Assembly (NCBI GenBank): GCA_964621605.1 | Contig: CAZUMJ010000043.1 | Span: forward strand, 1-24,629 | Length of the DNA stretch: 24,629 bases | Direction: 5' to 3' | Source of the DNA: CAZUMJ01 sp964621605 | GTDB taxonomy: Bacteria > Actinomycetota > Acidimicrobiia > Acidimicrobiales > Iamiaceae | In this document: piece after piece, positions 7,204 through 15,123 of the stretch | Position numbering within the stretch: position 1 is the first letter of the stretch | Layout of the letters: every line of letters starts with the position of its first letter | Translations under genes and position numbers: made by a program | The notes under the pieces: generated by a model | Seen by the model: only the letters and a program-made list of their open reading frames with translations | Told to the model about the DNA's origin: nothing | Database searches by the model: none

Positions 7204-7995
7204 ATGACCTATGCGGTCCTGACACCGGTCTTCGAAGGTCCCTTCGACCTCCTGCTTCATCTCATCCTGCGCGAGCAGGTCGACGTCTACGAGGTGTCGC
7301 TCACCACGATCGTCGACGCGTACGTCGCGGAGCTCGATCGGCTCGAGCGACTCGACCTCGAGGTCGCGACCGAGTTCTTGCTCATCGCGGCGACGCTCGT
7401 CGAGCTCAAAGCCCGTCGGCTGCTCCCCGGTGACGACTCGGTCGACCTCGACGACGAGCTCGCGCTCTGGGAGGAGCGCGACCTGCTGCTTGCCCGCCTG
7501 CTCGAGTGCAAGACCTTCAAAGATGCAGCCGCGGTGCTGGCTCGCATGGCGGTCGAGGCGGGGCGGGCCACTCCGCGGCGCGCGGGGCTCGACGAGCGCT
7601 TCGTCGATCTGGCACCCGACCTGCTGGCCGGCGTCACACCCATCGACCTGCACCGGGCGTTCCTTCGCGCCACCGCGCCCAAGCCGGTCCCTCGGGTCGA
7701 TCTGTTCCACGTCGCTGCAGTACGGGTCAGCGTGACAGAAGCAGTCGCCGAGCTCGCCGACGAGTTGCCGCGCGTCGGCCGCATCGGCTTCCGTGCGCTC
7801 ACCGCGGAGCTGGTCGAGCGGCTCGAAGTCGTCGTGCGTTTCCTTGCCGTGCTCGAGCTCTACAAGCAGGGGCTGGTCGAGCTCGAGCAGGCGGACACCT
7901 TCGGCGACATCCAGATCCTCTGGCGTGGCGGCGAGGCGTCCGACGATGCCCCGTGGCACGCGGATCTGGCACTCGTCGACAGCTACGACGGATGA
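7204..7995 (+). CDS. scpA: Segregation and condensation protein A
   Basis: ScpA is the kleisin of the Smc-ScpAB condensin, bridging the Smc heads to organise and segregate the chromosome. The 263-residue protein begins with the classic FEGPFDLLLHLILREQVDVYEVSL and continues with ATEFLLIAATLVELKARRLLP, both diagnostic of ScpA. The C-terminal winged-helix region contains RVGRIGFRALTA and a VVRFLAVLELYKQGLVELEQ stretch that contacts the Smc head. An in-frame ATG at 7183 exists. The start at 7204 is preferred because the TACACT promoter element would otherwise lie inside the gene. scpB follows 10 bp downstream. No parA is adjacent, unlike the mycobacterial arrangement. Confidence 0.96.
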   Translation: MTYAVLTPVFEGPFDLLLHLILREQVDVYEVSLTTIVDAYVAELDRLERLDLEVATEFLLIAATLVELKARRLLPGDDSVDLDDELALWEERDLLLARLLECKTFKDAAAVLARMAVEAGRATPRRAGLDERFVDLAPDLLAGVTPIDLHRAFLRATAPKPVPRVDLFHVAAVRVSVTEAVAELADELPRVGRIGFRALTAELVERLEVVVRFLAVLELYKQGLVELEQADTFGDIQILWRGGEASDDAPWHADLALVDSYDG

Positions 7996-8005
7996 GCCGC
8001 GGCCG

Positions 8006-8701
8006 ATGACCGGCGACCTGGGCAAGGCGCTCGAAGCGATCGTGATGGTCGCGGAGGAGCCGATCGAGCCGGAGTTGCTCGGGCGCCTGCTCGACATCCC
8101 CGTGCCGCAGGTCGAGCGCCTGTGCAGCGAGCTCTCCATCGGGTACGAGGCCGCTGGGCATGGCTTCCAACTTGTCCGTGTGGCAGGCGGCTACCGCTAC
8201 CAGAGCCATCCCGATCAGAGCGCCTACGTCGAACGGTTCGTGCTCGAAGGGCAATCCGCGCGCCTGTCTGCCGCGGCCCTCGAGACGCTCGCCATCGTGG
8301 CCTACAAGCAGCCGGTGTCACGTGCCCAGGTCGCGGCCATCCGTGGTGTCAACGTCGATGGCGTCATGCGCACGCTCCAGCAGCGTGGGTACATCGACGA
8401 GGTCGGCCGCGATCCCGGGCCCGGCCAAGCGGTGCTCTATGGCACCACCCGAGCGTTCCTGGAGCGACTCGGCATCGACCGCCTGAGCGATCTCCCACCG
8501 CTCGCCGAGTTCATCCCCGGCGCAGACGTCGTGGAACTGCTCGAGCAGGGGCTGCGAAGCGATCCGGTCGAGGACGTTCCCAGCGAGTCGCCTGCGACCG
8601 GTGCGCCCGCAGCCGAGGGTTCCGTCGCGTCTGTTGCCGACGATGCCCCCGTTGACGCAGTCGTCGACGACACCGAGCGCGCAGACGGCGCCGGTGGTTG
8701 A
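8006..8701 (+). CDS. scpB: Segregation and condensation protein B
   Basis: ScpB dimerises and binds ScpA in the Smc condensin complex. The 231 residues contain two winged-helix domains. The first starts GKALEAIVMVAEEPIEPELLG. The second carries the family signature LSAAALETLAIVAYKQPVSRAQVAAIRGVNVDGVMRTL (start of motif at about residue 89). A Glu/Asp/Ala-rich tail of roughly 45 residues is probably disordered. The ATG at 8006 lies 10 bp after scpA; the earlier ATG at 7992 stops after five codons. The 3' end overlaps the likely GTG start of the pseudouridine synthase gene by 8 bp, so the three genes look like one unit. Confidence 0.96.
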   Translation: MTGDLGKALEAIVMVAEEPIEPELLGRLLDIPVPQVERLCSELSIGYEAAGHGFQLVRVAGGYRYQSHPDQSAYVERFVLEGQSARLSAAALETLAIVAYKQPVSRAQVAAIRGVNVDGVMRTLQQRGYIDEVGRDPGPGQAVLYGTTRAFLERLGIDRLSDLPPLAEFIPGADVVELLEQGLRSDPVEDVPSESPATGAPAAEGSVASVADDAPVDAVVDDTERADGAGG

Positions 8702-9437
8702 TCCGCTTCCCACCGGCGAACGCCTGCAGAAGGTGCTCGCGGCGGCGGGCATCGGTTCTCGCCGGGTTTGCGAGGACCTGATCGACGAGGGCCGAGTCAC
8801 GGTGAACGGCGAGGTGGCGCAGCTCGGGCGTCGAGTGGAGGTCGCATCCGATCTCGTCGAGGTCGACGGGGTCGCGATCTCCGTGGCTCCGGGGCTGGTC
8901 CACTACCTGCTCAACAAGCCGGCAGGGGTCGTGACGACCGCCGTTGACACGCACGGTCGTCCGACGGTCGTCGAGCTGGTGCCCGATGACCCTCGCGTCT
9001 TCCCCGTCGGGCGTCTCGATCTCGAAACAGAGGGCCTGCTGATCCTCACCAACGACGGCGAGCTGACCCATCGCCTGACGCATCCGTCGTTCGGCGTCGA
9101 GAAGGAGTACCTCGCGCACGTGCGGGGCGAGCCTTCGCGTGCGGCGCTCCGAACGCTGCGCGAGGGCGTCGAGCTCGAGGACGGCAAGACCGCCCCGGCG
9201 CGCGTGGCGGTCCCCGCGCCGAGCCTCTTGCGCCTGGTCATCCACGAGGGGCGCAATCGTCAGGTCCGCCGCATGTGCGAAGCGATCGGCCATCCCGTTG
9301 AGCGGCTCGTGCGGACGCGGATCGGCCCGATCACCGACACGCGCCTGCCGCCGGGAGAGTGGCGAAGCCTTACCCCCGAGGAGGTCCGCGCCCTCCAAGA
9401 GGCCGCGGTGGGTCATCGCGCCGGAGGCGACCGGTAA
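8694..9437 (+). CDS. rRNA pseudouridine synthase, RsuA/RluB family
   Basis: An S4-domain pseudouridine synthase that modifies rRNA (probably 23S, as for RluB). With the GTG start at 8694 it has 247 residues. The S4 RNA-binding domain spans residues 9-60 (ERLQKVLAAAGIGSRRVCEDLI), and the catalytic domain has Asp109 in VGRLDLETEGLLILTNDGEL. The RNRQVRRM block near 190 is also typical. The start is uncertain: an ATG at 8643 in the same frame would add 17 Ser/Thr/Pro-rich residues. The GTG is preferred because its 8-bp overlap with scpB matches the overlaps of pyrG/Nudix and DUF512/der. The position after scpAB is conserved in actinobacteria and Firmicutes. Confidence 0.93.
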   Translation: MVDPLPTGERLQKVLAAAGIGSRRVCEDLIDEGRVTVNGEVAQLGRRVEVASDLVEVDGVAISVAPGLVHYLLNKPAGVVTTAVDTHGRPTVVELVPDDPRVFPVGRLDLETEGLLILTNDGELTHRLTHPSFGVEKEYLAHVRGEPSRAALRTLREGVELEDGKTAPARVAVPAPSLLRLVIHEGRNRQVRRMCEAIGHPVERLVRTRIGPITDTRLPPGEWRSLTPEEVRALQEAAVGHRAGGDR

Positions 9438-9440
9438 CAT
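9435..9440 (+). promoter_or_regulatory. -10-like element of leaderless chorismate mutase promoter
   Basis: TAACAT preceded by CCGG ends 6 nt before the GTG at 9447. There is no Shine-Dalgarno sequence. TAA at 9435-9437 is also the stop of the pseudouridine synthase gene, so the TA may be partly coincidental. If real, it starts the aromatic block independently of scpAB. Confidence 0.45.
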
Positions 9441-9446
9441 CCCGGC

Positions 9447-9815
9447 GTGCCGAACGCCGTGCGAGCCCTGCGGGGCGCGACCACCATCGATGAAGACACT
9501 CCCGCGGAGATCGACAGGAAGGTCGAGGCGCTTCTCGCCGAGCTCTTCACGCGCAACGAGATCCACAACGATGACTTGATAAGCATCGTGCTCACCGCCA
9601 CCGACGACATCCACAGCCAGTTTCCTGCAGCGTCCGCCCGGCGGTTCGGCCTCGGTGATGTGCCGCTGCTCTGCGCGCGCGAGTTGGACATCGTCGGTGC
9701 AACGCCACGTTGCATACGCGTGCTCATCCACCTCACCACGACCCGCACGCGAGCGGAGCTGCATCACGTCTACCTCGAGGGCGCCGCGGGTCTCCGCGAC
9801 GACCTCCCGGCGTAG
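9447..9815 (+). CDS. aroH: Chorismate mutase, AroH (monofunctional trimeric) type
   Basis: Converts chorismate to prephenate, the branch step to phenylalanine and tyrosine. At 122 residues it matches the Bacillus subtilis AroH fold rather than the all-helical AroQ type. The active site of that family is recognisable: Arg9 in RALRGATT, Cys76 and Glu79 in LLCARELDI, Arg91 in CIRVLIH, and Tyr109 in HHVYLEGA. The offsets from the B. subtilis residues (Arg7, Cys75, Glu78, Arg90, Tyr108) are one or two positions. The GTG at 9447 gives the family-typical N-terminus and lies 6 nt after TAACAT. tyrA follows 11 bp downstream, placing two consecutive tyrosine-pathway steps side by side. Confidence 0.95.
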   Translation: MPNAVRALRGATTIDEDTPAEIDRKVEALLAELFTRNEIHNDDLISIVLTATDDIHSQFPAASARRFGLGDVPLLCARELDIVGATPRCIRVLIHLTTTRTRAELHHVYLEGAAGLRDDLPA

Positions 9816-9826
9816 CGCGAGCTTCC

Positions 9827-10915
9827 GTGGTGGCACTTCGCCGCGCCTCGGTGATCGGCGCTGGGCTGATCGGTGGATCGATCGGCATGGCGCTGCGCGA
9901 TCGGGGATGGCACGTGAGCGCGACAGATCTCGATGACGCTGCGGTTGCTCGAGGGATCGAGATCGGAGCCTTCGACGCAGCCGGTCTCGATGGGGACGCA
10001 GACGTGGTCTTCGTTGCGACGCCCGTTGACGCTGTCGTCGCCGCCGTGCGGATCGCGCTCGATGCCTGTCCGCACGCGATCGTGACCGACGTCGGTGGGG
10101 TCAAGGCCGCGATCGTCGACGGGTTGGACGCGGACCGCTTCATCGGTGGGCATCCCATGGCCGGGTCGGAACGGTTGGGAATCGACGGCGCCGACGAGGA
10201 GCTGTTCAACGGCGCGGCGTGGGTCCTGACCCCCGGGCCGCATTCCTCAGACGAGACCTACGGGTCTTTGCGGGCCTTGGTGAGTGACCTCGGAGCCGAG
10301 GTGCTCACCATGGCCGCCGCCGAGCACGACCTCCTGGTCGCAACGGTCTCACACGTGCCGCACCTCACCGCAGCCTCGCTCGTGCGCGTTGCCCGAGCCC
10401 AGGCTGACGACCACCGAGCGCTGCTGCGTCTCGCCGCGGGCGGCTTCCGGGACATGACCCGCATCGCAGCAGGAAGCCCCGCCATCTGGCCCGATGTGTG
10501 TGCGGCGAACCGTGACGCGATCGTGGCAACGCTCGATCACCTGCTCGCGGAGCTCGGTGCCTTTCGAGCGATGGTGCTCGAGACAAGCCGAGGCGAGCTC
10601 CACGCGGCCCTTGCCGAGGCGCAGGCTGTACGGCGGGCGCTCCCAACTCGGGGCGAGGTCCCCGACCAGCTCATCGAGGTGCGGGTGCCGGTGCCCGACC
10701 GCCCTGGTGCGATCGCCGAGGTTGCAACGCTGGCAACGCAACTCGGGGTGAACCTCCACGCGCTGCAGACGGTCGACGCCAGCGAAGGTGGGCGAGGGTT
10801 CCTGCTGCTCCTCGTCGCCCCTGGCGACGCAGCGCGCCTCCTCGACGCGCTCGTGGCGGAGGGCCATCGCGGGGCAACGATGGGACCGGGCGACATCCAG
10901 GACGCGCTGGAGTGA
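9827..10915 (+). CDS. tyrA: Prephenate dehydrogenase with ACT domain
   Basis: NAD(P)-dependent oxidative decarboxylation of prephenate to 4-hydroxyphenylpyruvate on the way to tyrosine. An arogenate preference cannot be excluded. The 362 residues contain a Rossmann motif GAGLIGGSIG at 11-20, the block GGHPMAGSERLG, SHVPHLTAASL, and a C-terminal ACT domain beginning about residue 285 (IEVRVPVPDRPGAIAEVATLA). The ACT domain suggests feedback control by an amino acid. The start is one of two adjacent GTG codons (9827 or 9830); earlier in-frame codons lie inside aroH. The stop overlaps the aroA GTG by four bases (GTGA), a typical coupling signal. Confidence 0.95.
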   Translation: MVALRRASVIGAGLIGGSIGMALRDRGWHVSATDLDDAAVARGIEIGAFDAAGLDGDADVVFVATPVDAVVAAVRIALDACPHAIVTDVGGVKAAIVDGLDADRFIGGHPMAGSERLGIDGADEELFNGAAWVLTPGPHSSDETYGSLRALVSDLGAEVLTMAAAEHDLLVATVSHVPHLTAASLVRVARAQADDHRALLRLAAGGFRDMTRIAAGSPAIWPDVCAANRDAIVATLDHLLAELGAFRAMVLETSRGELHAALAEAQAVRRALPTRGEVPDQLIEVRVPVPDRPGAIAEVATLATQLGVNLHALQTVDASEGGRGFLLLLVAPGDAARLLDALVAEGHRGATMGPGDIQDALE

Positions 10916-12231
10916 CCGGCCCCCTGCCTGCAGCGCTGGCGATCGAGCCGCTCGCCCAGCCTCCCGATGCCCGGGTGCGCGTTCCCGGCTCCAAGAGCCT
11001 GACCAACAGGGCACTCGTCTGCGCGGGCCTTGCTGCGGGCACGTCCACGCTCTCGGGCGTGCTCGTCGCCGATGACACGCGCGCCATGGCAGGGGCGCTG
11101 GGTGCGCTGGGCGTCGACATCGCACTCGACGAGCCAGCGCGCACTGCCGAGGTGCGCGGGGTGCGGTCCCCCCGGGGCGGCGCAGGCCAATCGCACCCCG
11201 TGGCTGTCGACGCCGTGTTGTCGGGCACGACCGCGCGCTTCATGCTGCCGATCGCGGCCCGCGCCGACGGGTGGGTGCGTCTCGACGGGCGGCCGCCGTT
11301 GCGCCGCCGACCGATCGGCCCGCTGCTGGAGGCGATTCGCACCCAGGGAGCCGCCGTCATCGAAGAGGGAGAGCCGGGGTGCCTCCCGTTGCTCGTGCAC
11401 GGTGGTGGTCTGCGTGGGGGAGTGGTGCGCGTGGCTGGTGACGTGTCGAGCCAGTTCGCGACCGCACTGCTGCTCGTCGGACCCACCCTGCGTGACGGGC
11501 TGCGTGTCGAGGTGACCGGCGACCTCGTCGCACGCCCGTTCGTCGACATGACCGTGGACGTGATGCGGCACTTCGGTGCAGAGGTGCACGAGGACGCATC
11601 CGGCGTGTTCACCGTCGCACCGTCGCGGTACCGGGCGGTGAGCTATACCGTCGAACCCGACGCCACCGCTGCCTCGTACTTCTTCGCCGCCGCGGCGATG
11701 ACGGGCGGCCGGGTACGGGTGGAGGGGTTCGGTCCGGGCGGCACGCAGGGTGACCTCGCCTTCCTCGATGTCCTCGCCGCCATGGGCGCGTCCGTCACTC
11801 GCCGCGCGGAGCTGATCGAGGTGGTCGGTCCGCCATGCCTCCGTGGCGTCGACGTCGACCTCCGCGCAACGCCAGATGTCGCCCAGACCCTTGCGGTGGT
11901 TGCCGCCGTGGCTGAGGGTCCGACCGTGGTCCGTGGCATCGAGGTGGTGCGTGGGCATGAGACAGACCGCATCGCGGCGGTGGTCACCGAGCTTCGTCAG
12001 TGCGGTGTGCAGGCAGAGGAGCGACCCGACGGCTTCGTGGTCGAGCCCGGCGCGATACGTCCAGCCGAGGTGGCGACCTACGACGACCATCGAATGGCGA
12101 TGAGCTTCGCCCTCTTGGGACTCGTCGCGCCGGGCATCGTGATCAGAGATCCCGGCTGCGTCTCGAAGACGTTCCCCGACTACTTCGACGTGCTGGCCAC
12201 CCTGCGACGGCCGGTAGGGTCGAAGCCATGA
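10912..12231 (+). CDS. aroA: 3-phosphoshikimate 1-carboxyvinyltransferase (EPSP synthase)
   Basis: Condenses shikimate-3-phosphate with phosphoenolpyruvate in the sixth shikimate-pathway step. The 439-residue protein has the N-terminal VPGSKSLTNRALV (Lys28), LSGTTARFMLP, DGRPPLRRRPIGPLLEA, SSQFATALLL, and the C-terminal RGHETDRI and YDDHRMAMSF (around residue 390). All are recognisable EPSP-synthase blocks. Where many enzymes have LGNAGTA, this one has the SGTTARF variant. The GTG at 10912 overlaps the tyrA stop by 4 bp and the aroA stop overlaps the cmk ATG by 4 bp. Its last 20 bp also contain a TAGGGT element that could start a separate cmk transcript. Confidence 0.96.
   Translation: MTGPLPAALAIEPLAQPPDARVRVPGSKSLTNRALVCAGLAAGTSTLSGVLVADDTRAMAGALGALGVDIALDEPARTAEVRGVRSPRGGAGQSHPVAVDAVLSGTTARFMLPIAARADGWVRLDGRPPLRRRPIGPLLEAIRTQGAAVIEEGEPGCLPLLVHGGGLRGGVVRVAGDVSSQFATALLLVGPTLRDGLRVEVTGDLVARPFVDMTVDVMRHFGAEVHEDASGVFTVAPSRYRAVSYTVEPDATAASYFFAAAAMTGGRVRVEGFGPGGTQGDLAFLDVLAAMGASVTRRAELIEVVGPPCLRGVDVDLRATPDVAQTLAVVAAVAEGPTVVRGIEVVRGHETDRIAAVVTELRQCGVQAEERPDGFVVEPGAIRPAEVATYDDHRMAMSFALLGLVAPGIVIRDPGCVSKTFPDYFDVLATLRRPVGSKP
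12215..12220 (+). promoter_or_regulatory. -10-like element of internal cmk promoter inside aroA
   Basis: TAGGGT preceded by CCGG ends 7 nt before the cmk ATG at 12228. It lies within the aroA coding sequence, so it is not a by-product of an intergenic gap or a stop codon. It is identical to the hexamers before pyrG and the ABC1 kinase gene. Confidence 0.45.
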
Positions 12232-12860
12232 CGGTCGTCGCAATCGACGGACCAGCCGGTTCGGGAAAGTCGACGGTTGGTCGCGCCCTCGCGAAGAGGC
12301 TCGGGCTCGAGTACCTCGACACGGGCGCGATGTACCGGGCGGTCACGTTCGCGGTGCTCCGCCGCGGGATGGACCCAGCAGAGGCGGCCGAGGTCGCTGC
12401 GCTCGTTGACGGTCTCGACCTCCGGGTCGACGACGACGGGGTCGTCGTCGAGGGGATCGACGCCACGATCGAGATCCGCGGGCCGGAGGTCACCCGTGCG
12501 GTGAGCGTGGTGGCGTCGAACCCTGCCGTGCGTGCAGATCTCGTGGCACGCCAGCGCAGCTGGGCTGCCGAGCGGGGGGGCGGGGTCATCGAGGGGCGCG
12601 ACATCGCAACGGTCGTGTTCCCCGAGGCTGATCTCAAGGTTTACCTGACCGCTCGGGCCGAGGTCCGTGCCGCTCGTCGTTCGGCCGAGGTCGAAGCGCT
12701 GAGCTATGAGACCGTGGCAGCCGACATCGCCCGACGCGACGCGCTCGACCAGGGCCGTGAGGTGAGCCCCCTCACGACGGCGCCGGACGCGCTCGTGGTC
12801 GACACGAGTGACCTCCCGGTCGAGGTGATCGTCGACGATCTGGCCGACCGACTTCGATGA
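12228..12860 (+). CDS. cmk: Cytidylate kinase
   Basis: Phosphorylates CMP and dCMP with ATP in pyrimidine nucleotide recycling. The 210 residues start with the P-loop IDGPAGSGKSTVGRALA (residues 6-22). They continue with YLDTGAMYRAVTF and GVIEGRDIATVVFPEADLKVYLTA, all diagnostic. The DALDQGREVSPLTTAPDALVVDTS segment near the end is also typical. The ATG at 12228 overlaps the aroA stop by 4 bp. A longer in-frame extension upstream only shadows aroA. The stop overlaps the next gene's ATG by 4 bp. Position between aroA and an acyltransferase, with der further downstream, resembles cmk-der gene neighbourhoods in other Gram-positive bacteria. Confidence 0.97.
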   Translation: MTVVAIDGPAGSGKSTVGRALAKRLGLEYLDTGAMYRAVTFAVLRRGMDPAEAAEVAALVDGLDLRVDDDGVVVEGIDATIEIRGPEVTRAVSVVASNPAVRADLVARQRSWAAERGGGVIEGRDIATVVFPEADLKVYLTARAEVRAARRSAEVEALSYETVAADIARRDALDQGREVSPLTTAPDALVVDTSDLPVEVIVDDLADRLR

Positions 12861-13543
12861 CCGCCTCACCGCCCCGTGGGACACGCTTCCAGCGGGCGCT
12901 GTACGCCGTCACCTGGTGCCTGCTCATGGGGTTGGCCAAGGTCTGGTTCCGCGTGCGCGTGGAGGGCAAGCAGCACATTCCGCTCGATAGGCCGTTCATC
13001 CTGGCGCCGGTCCATCGGTCTAACCTAGACTTCCTGCTCGTCCTCGGAGCGGCAACGCCACGGCGACGGATGCGCTTCCTGGCGAAGGACTCACTCTGGA
13101 AGGGTCCGTTCGGTCACCTGTGGGATGCGCTCGGCGCCATTGCCGTGCATCGCGGCGCGCCCGATCGTGACGCGTTGCGGACGTGCGTTGGGGTGCTCGA
13201 CGCTGGCGAGCCACTCGTGATCTTTCCCGAGGGCACCCGCCAGTCCGGTCCGGTCGTGCAGGCAATGTTCGACGGGCCGGCGTACGTGCAGGGCCGGACC
13301 GGCGTGCCGATCGTTCCTGTCGGCATCGGCGGCTCCGAAGCGGCGATGCCGAAGGGCTCCAAGTTCATCAAGCCGCACCGGGTCACGGTTGTGATCGGTG
13401 AGCCGATCGAGGCGCCCGAGGCCGACACCCGCGGCCGCATCGGGCGGACGGCCATGCGCGCCCGATCAGAGCTCCTGCACGCGGTGCTGCAAGACCTCTT
13501 CGACGATGCGCAGCAAAAGGCGGGCACCCCGAACGTGCGGTAG
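12857..13543 (+). CDS. 1-acyl-sn-glycerol-3-phosphate acyltransferase-like (PlsC family)
   Basis: A 228-residue member of the PlsC/LPLAT acyltransferases, which in phospholipid synthesis make phosphatidic acid from lysophosphatidic acid and acyl-CoA or acyl-ACP. The catalytic H-x4-D motif is HRSNLD at residues 53-58, and the substrate-binding block FPEGTR is at 123-128. A hydrophobic segment at about residues 15-30 may anchor it to the membrane. The ATG at 12857 overlaps the cmk stop by 4 bp. The same cmk-plsC pairing is familiar from Bacillus (cmk near plsC-like genes), but the exact acyl donor is not shown by sequence. It is the last gene of the plus-strand run and faces the minus-strand membrane protein gene across 82 bp. 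Confidence 0.9.
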   Translation: MTASPPRGTRFQRALYAVTWCLLMGLAKVWFRVRVEGKQHIPLDRPFILAPVHRSNLDFLLVLGAATPRRRMRFLAKDSLWKGPFGHLWDALGAIAVHRGAPDRDALRTCVGVLDAGEPLVIFPEGTRQSGPVVQAMFDGPAYVQGRTGVPIVPVGIGGSEAAMPKGSKFIKPHRVTVVIGEPIEAPEADTRGRIGRTAMRARSELLHAVLQDLFDDAQQKAGTPNVR

Positions 13544-13625
13544 CGGCACGGCCAAAGACGTGCATGTAGGGCGCTGGCAGAGACGTGCGTTGACGGCGCG
13601 GTCAGAGGGGGCGAGCGCCGTGGCG
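13544..13625. other. Convergent intergenic spacer
   Basis: An 82-bp gap between the PlsC-like gene and the opposite-facing membrane protein gene. It holds two copies of AGACGTGC 30 bp apart. At its right edge, overlapping the neighbouring stop codon, is the perfect 14-bp palindrome AGCGCCGTGGCGCT (13614-13627). It could serve as a weak bidirectional terminator, but no T-run follows on either strand. Confidence 0.3.
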
Positions 13626-14030
13626 CTAGCCGTGGAGCTGGATGCCGAGCCAGAGCGCGCCGAGAGCGGTGACACCGCCGAGTGCGCCGAAGATGGCAAG
13701 GCCGACCTTGCTCTTCGAGACGATGTGCGCCCCGGCTGACACGCCCGAGAGGATGACGACGACCACCTTCACCGAGAGGGTGGCCCACCAGGTGGTGTTG
13801 CTCGTCGGCATGTCGAGCGCGACCAGGTTCCACACGCCGGTGACGATGAGTACCCCGTAGGCGGGCCAGGCGATGCGGTTGAAGCGTCGCGCCATGGTGC
13901 CGGGCAGGGCGGGGTCGATGGCGCGCAGCCCCGGAACCATGCCCGCGAGGGTGAACTGTCCGCCCACCCAGATGGTGGCGGCGAGCACGTGCAGGAACAA
14001 GCGGACGGTGTCGATCGAGACAGGAAGCAT
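13626..14030 (-). CDS. Small four-helix membrane protein, CopD/DUF2269-like
   Basis: A 134-residue protein with four predicted membrane helices, at about 10-31, 55-72, 82-104 and 111-131. Helix 1 carries LHVLAATIWVGGQ, a His/Trp/Gly pattern seen in CopD-related and DUF2269-like membrane proteins, some of which are linked to copper or haem handling. That family link is by motif resemblance only. The start is the ATG at 14030, 20 bp downstream of ispH on the same strand, so it is probably cotranscribed with ispH. No Shine-Dalgarno sequence or TAnnnT element precedes it. Function unknown. Confidence 0.75.
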   Translation of the reverse strand: MLPVSIDTVRLFLHVLAATIWVGGQFTLAGMVPGLRAIDPALPGTMARRFNRIAWPAYGVLIVTGVWNLVALDMPTSNTTWWATLSVKVVVVILSGVSAGAHIVSKSKVGLAIFGALGGVTALGALWLGIQLHG

Positions 14031-14050
14031 CGTGATTGGTGAGGTCGGGG

Positions 14051-15082
14051 CTAGGCGAGGCTGCCCAGCACGGTGCTTGCTCGGACGGTCCGGTCGTTGA
14101 GTGCCGGTCGGTCGGGGATCGATCCGCCGAGGGTGAACGTTGCGATGAGGTCGACGGCCGCGATGAGGTCGCGCAAGTTGCGTGGTGGGGGGAAGTACTC
14201 GTCCTCGTCGGTCATGCGTACTTCTTCGACGCCGTGTGCCGGCGCGAGACGCTCGATGACCGCCTCGACGAGCTCGTCGGGAGCGGAAGCGCCGGCCGTG
14301 ACGCCAACGGTGCCGGTGAGGTCGTCGGGAACCTCTGCGGCGTTGTTGACGCGGTACACGCGGGGGCAGCCCGCTTCACGAGCGAGCTTCTCGAGCGCCC
14401 GCGTGTTGGAGGAGTTGGCCGACCCGATGACGATGACGGCGTCGCAGCGGTGCGCGATCTCGTCGAGGGCGCCCTGGCGGTTCGTCGTCGCGAAGCACAG
14501 GTCGCTTCGACCGGGCATCCAGAGGTCTGGGAAGCGCTCCTTTGTGGCATCGGCGAGCCCTTGCCAGTCGCGGTGGCTGAGCGTCGTCTGAGCGACGAGC
14601 GCAACCGGACCATCGAAGTCGGGCAGCGCGGCGACCTCGTCGTAGCTCTCGACGCGGTGGATGTTCTCTGGTGCTTCGGCGATGGTGCCGACGGCCTCCT
14701 CGTGGCCTTCGTGCGCCACGTAGACGATCTGGAAGCCCTTGCCCGCCCGCGTCTTGACCTCGTGATGCACCTTGGTGACGAGCGGGCAGACCGCATCGAC
14801 GACGTAGCCGCCGGCCGCCCGGGCCTGGGCGAGCACCTCGGGGGCGGAGCCGTGCGCCGAGAGCATGATCGGCCGGCCGGCGGGCACCTCGGTGACGTCG
14901 TCGACGAAGATGACGCCCTGGTCGCGGAAGCGCTGCACCACGACCTGGTTGTGCACGATCTCGTGGTAGCAGTAGATGGGCGGCTCGAAGGCGCGCACCA
15001 TCCATGCCAAAGCCTTGATCGCCATTTCGACTCCCGCGCAGAACCCTCGGGGTGCGGCGAGTAGGACGTGGTCGACCTTCAT
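14051..15082 (-). CDS. ispH: 4-hydroxy-3-methylbut-2-enyl diphosphate reductase
   Basis: Last enzyme of the non-mevalonate (MEP) isoprenoid pathway, a [4Fe-4S] protein that forms IPP and DMAPP. The 343 residues include the three cluster cysteines Cys15 (RGFCAGV), Cys99 (DAVCPLVTKVH) and Cys196 (DLCFATTNRQ). The substrate-site residues His44 (YHEIVHN), His77 (AHGSAPE) and the His124/Glu128 region (AHEGHEE) are also present, with TTLS near 166 and the SANSSNT loop. The ATG at 15082 gives the family N-terminus and lies 7 nt after TAGCCT. Upstream in-frame ATGs (15142, 15109) would place that element inside the gene. It is divergent from the radical-SAM gene with only 47 bp between the starts. 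Confidence 0.96.
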   Translation of the reverse strand: MKVDHVLLAAPRGFCAGVEMAIKALAWMVRAFEPPIYCYHEIVHNQVVVQRFRDQGVIFVDDVTEVPAGRPIMLSAHGSAPEVLAQARAAGGYVVDAVCPLVTKVHHEVKTRAGKGFQIVYVAHEGHEEAVGTIAEAPENIHRVESYDEVAALPDFDGPVALVAQTTLSHRDWQGLADATKERFPDLWMPGRSDLCFATTNRQGALDEIAHRCDAVIVIGSANSSNTRALEKLAREAGCPRVYRVNNAAEVPDDLTGTVGVTAGASAPDELVEAVIERLAPAHGVEEVRMTDEDEYFPPPRNLRDLIAAVDLIATFTLGGSIPDRPALNDRTVRASTVLGSLA

Positions 15083-15089
15083 CGGGGCC

Positions 15090-15095
15090 AGGCTA
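15090..15095 (-). promoter_or_regulatory. -10-like element of leaderless ispH promoter
   Basis: On the minus strand TAGCCT ends 7 nt before the ispH ATG at 15082, with no Shine-Dalgarno sequence between. It lies in the short divergent region shared with the DUF512 gene, back to back with that gene's TACCCT. Confidence 0.5.
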
Positions 15096-15117
15096 CGGGA
15101 CTGTTCCATCCACCCGG

Positions 15118-15123
15118 TACCCT
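15118..15123 (+). promoter_or_regulatory. -10-like element of leaderless DUF512/der promoter
   Basis: TACCCT preceded by CCGG ends 6 nt before the GTG at 15130. The element supports this GTG over the in-frame ATG at 15052, which would place the start inside ispH. It probably drives both the DUF512 gene and der. Confidence 0.5.

Noticed and set aside
10537..12243. 568-codon minus-strand open frame opposite tyrA and aroA
   Set aside because: It is antisense to two well-supported enzymes and has no domain of its own.
13614..13627. Perfect 14-bp palindrome as an operator or strong terminator
   Set aside because: The half-sites are adjacent, leaving almost no loop, no T-run follows, and short GC palindromes are frequent at this base composition. 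It is mentioned only as a weak feature.
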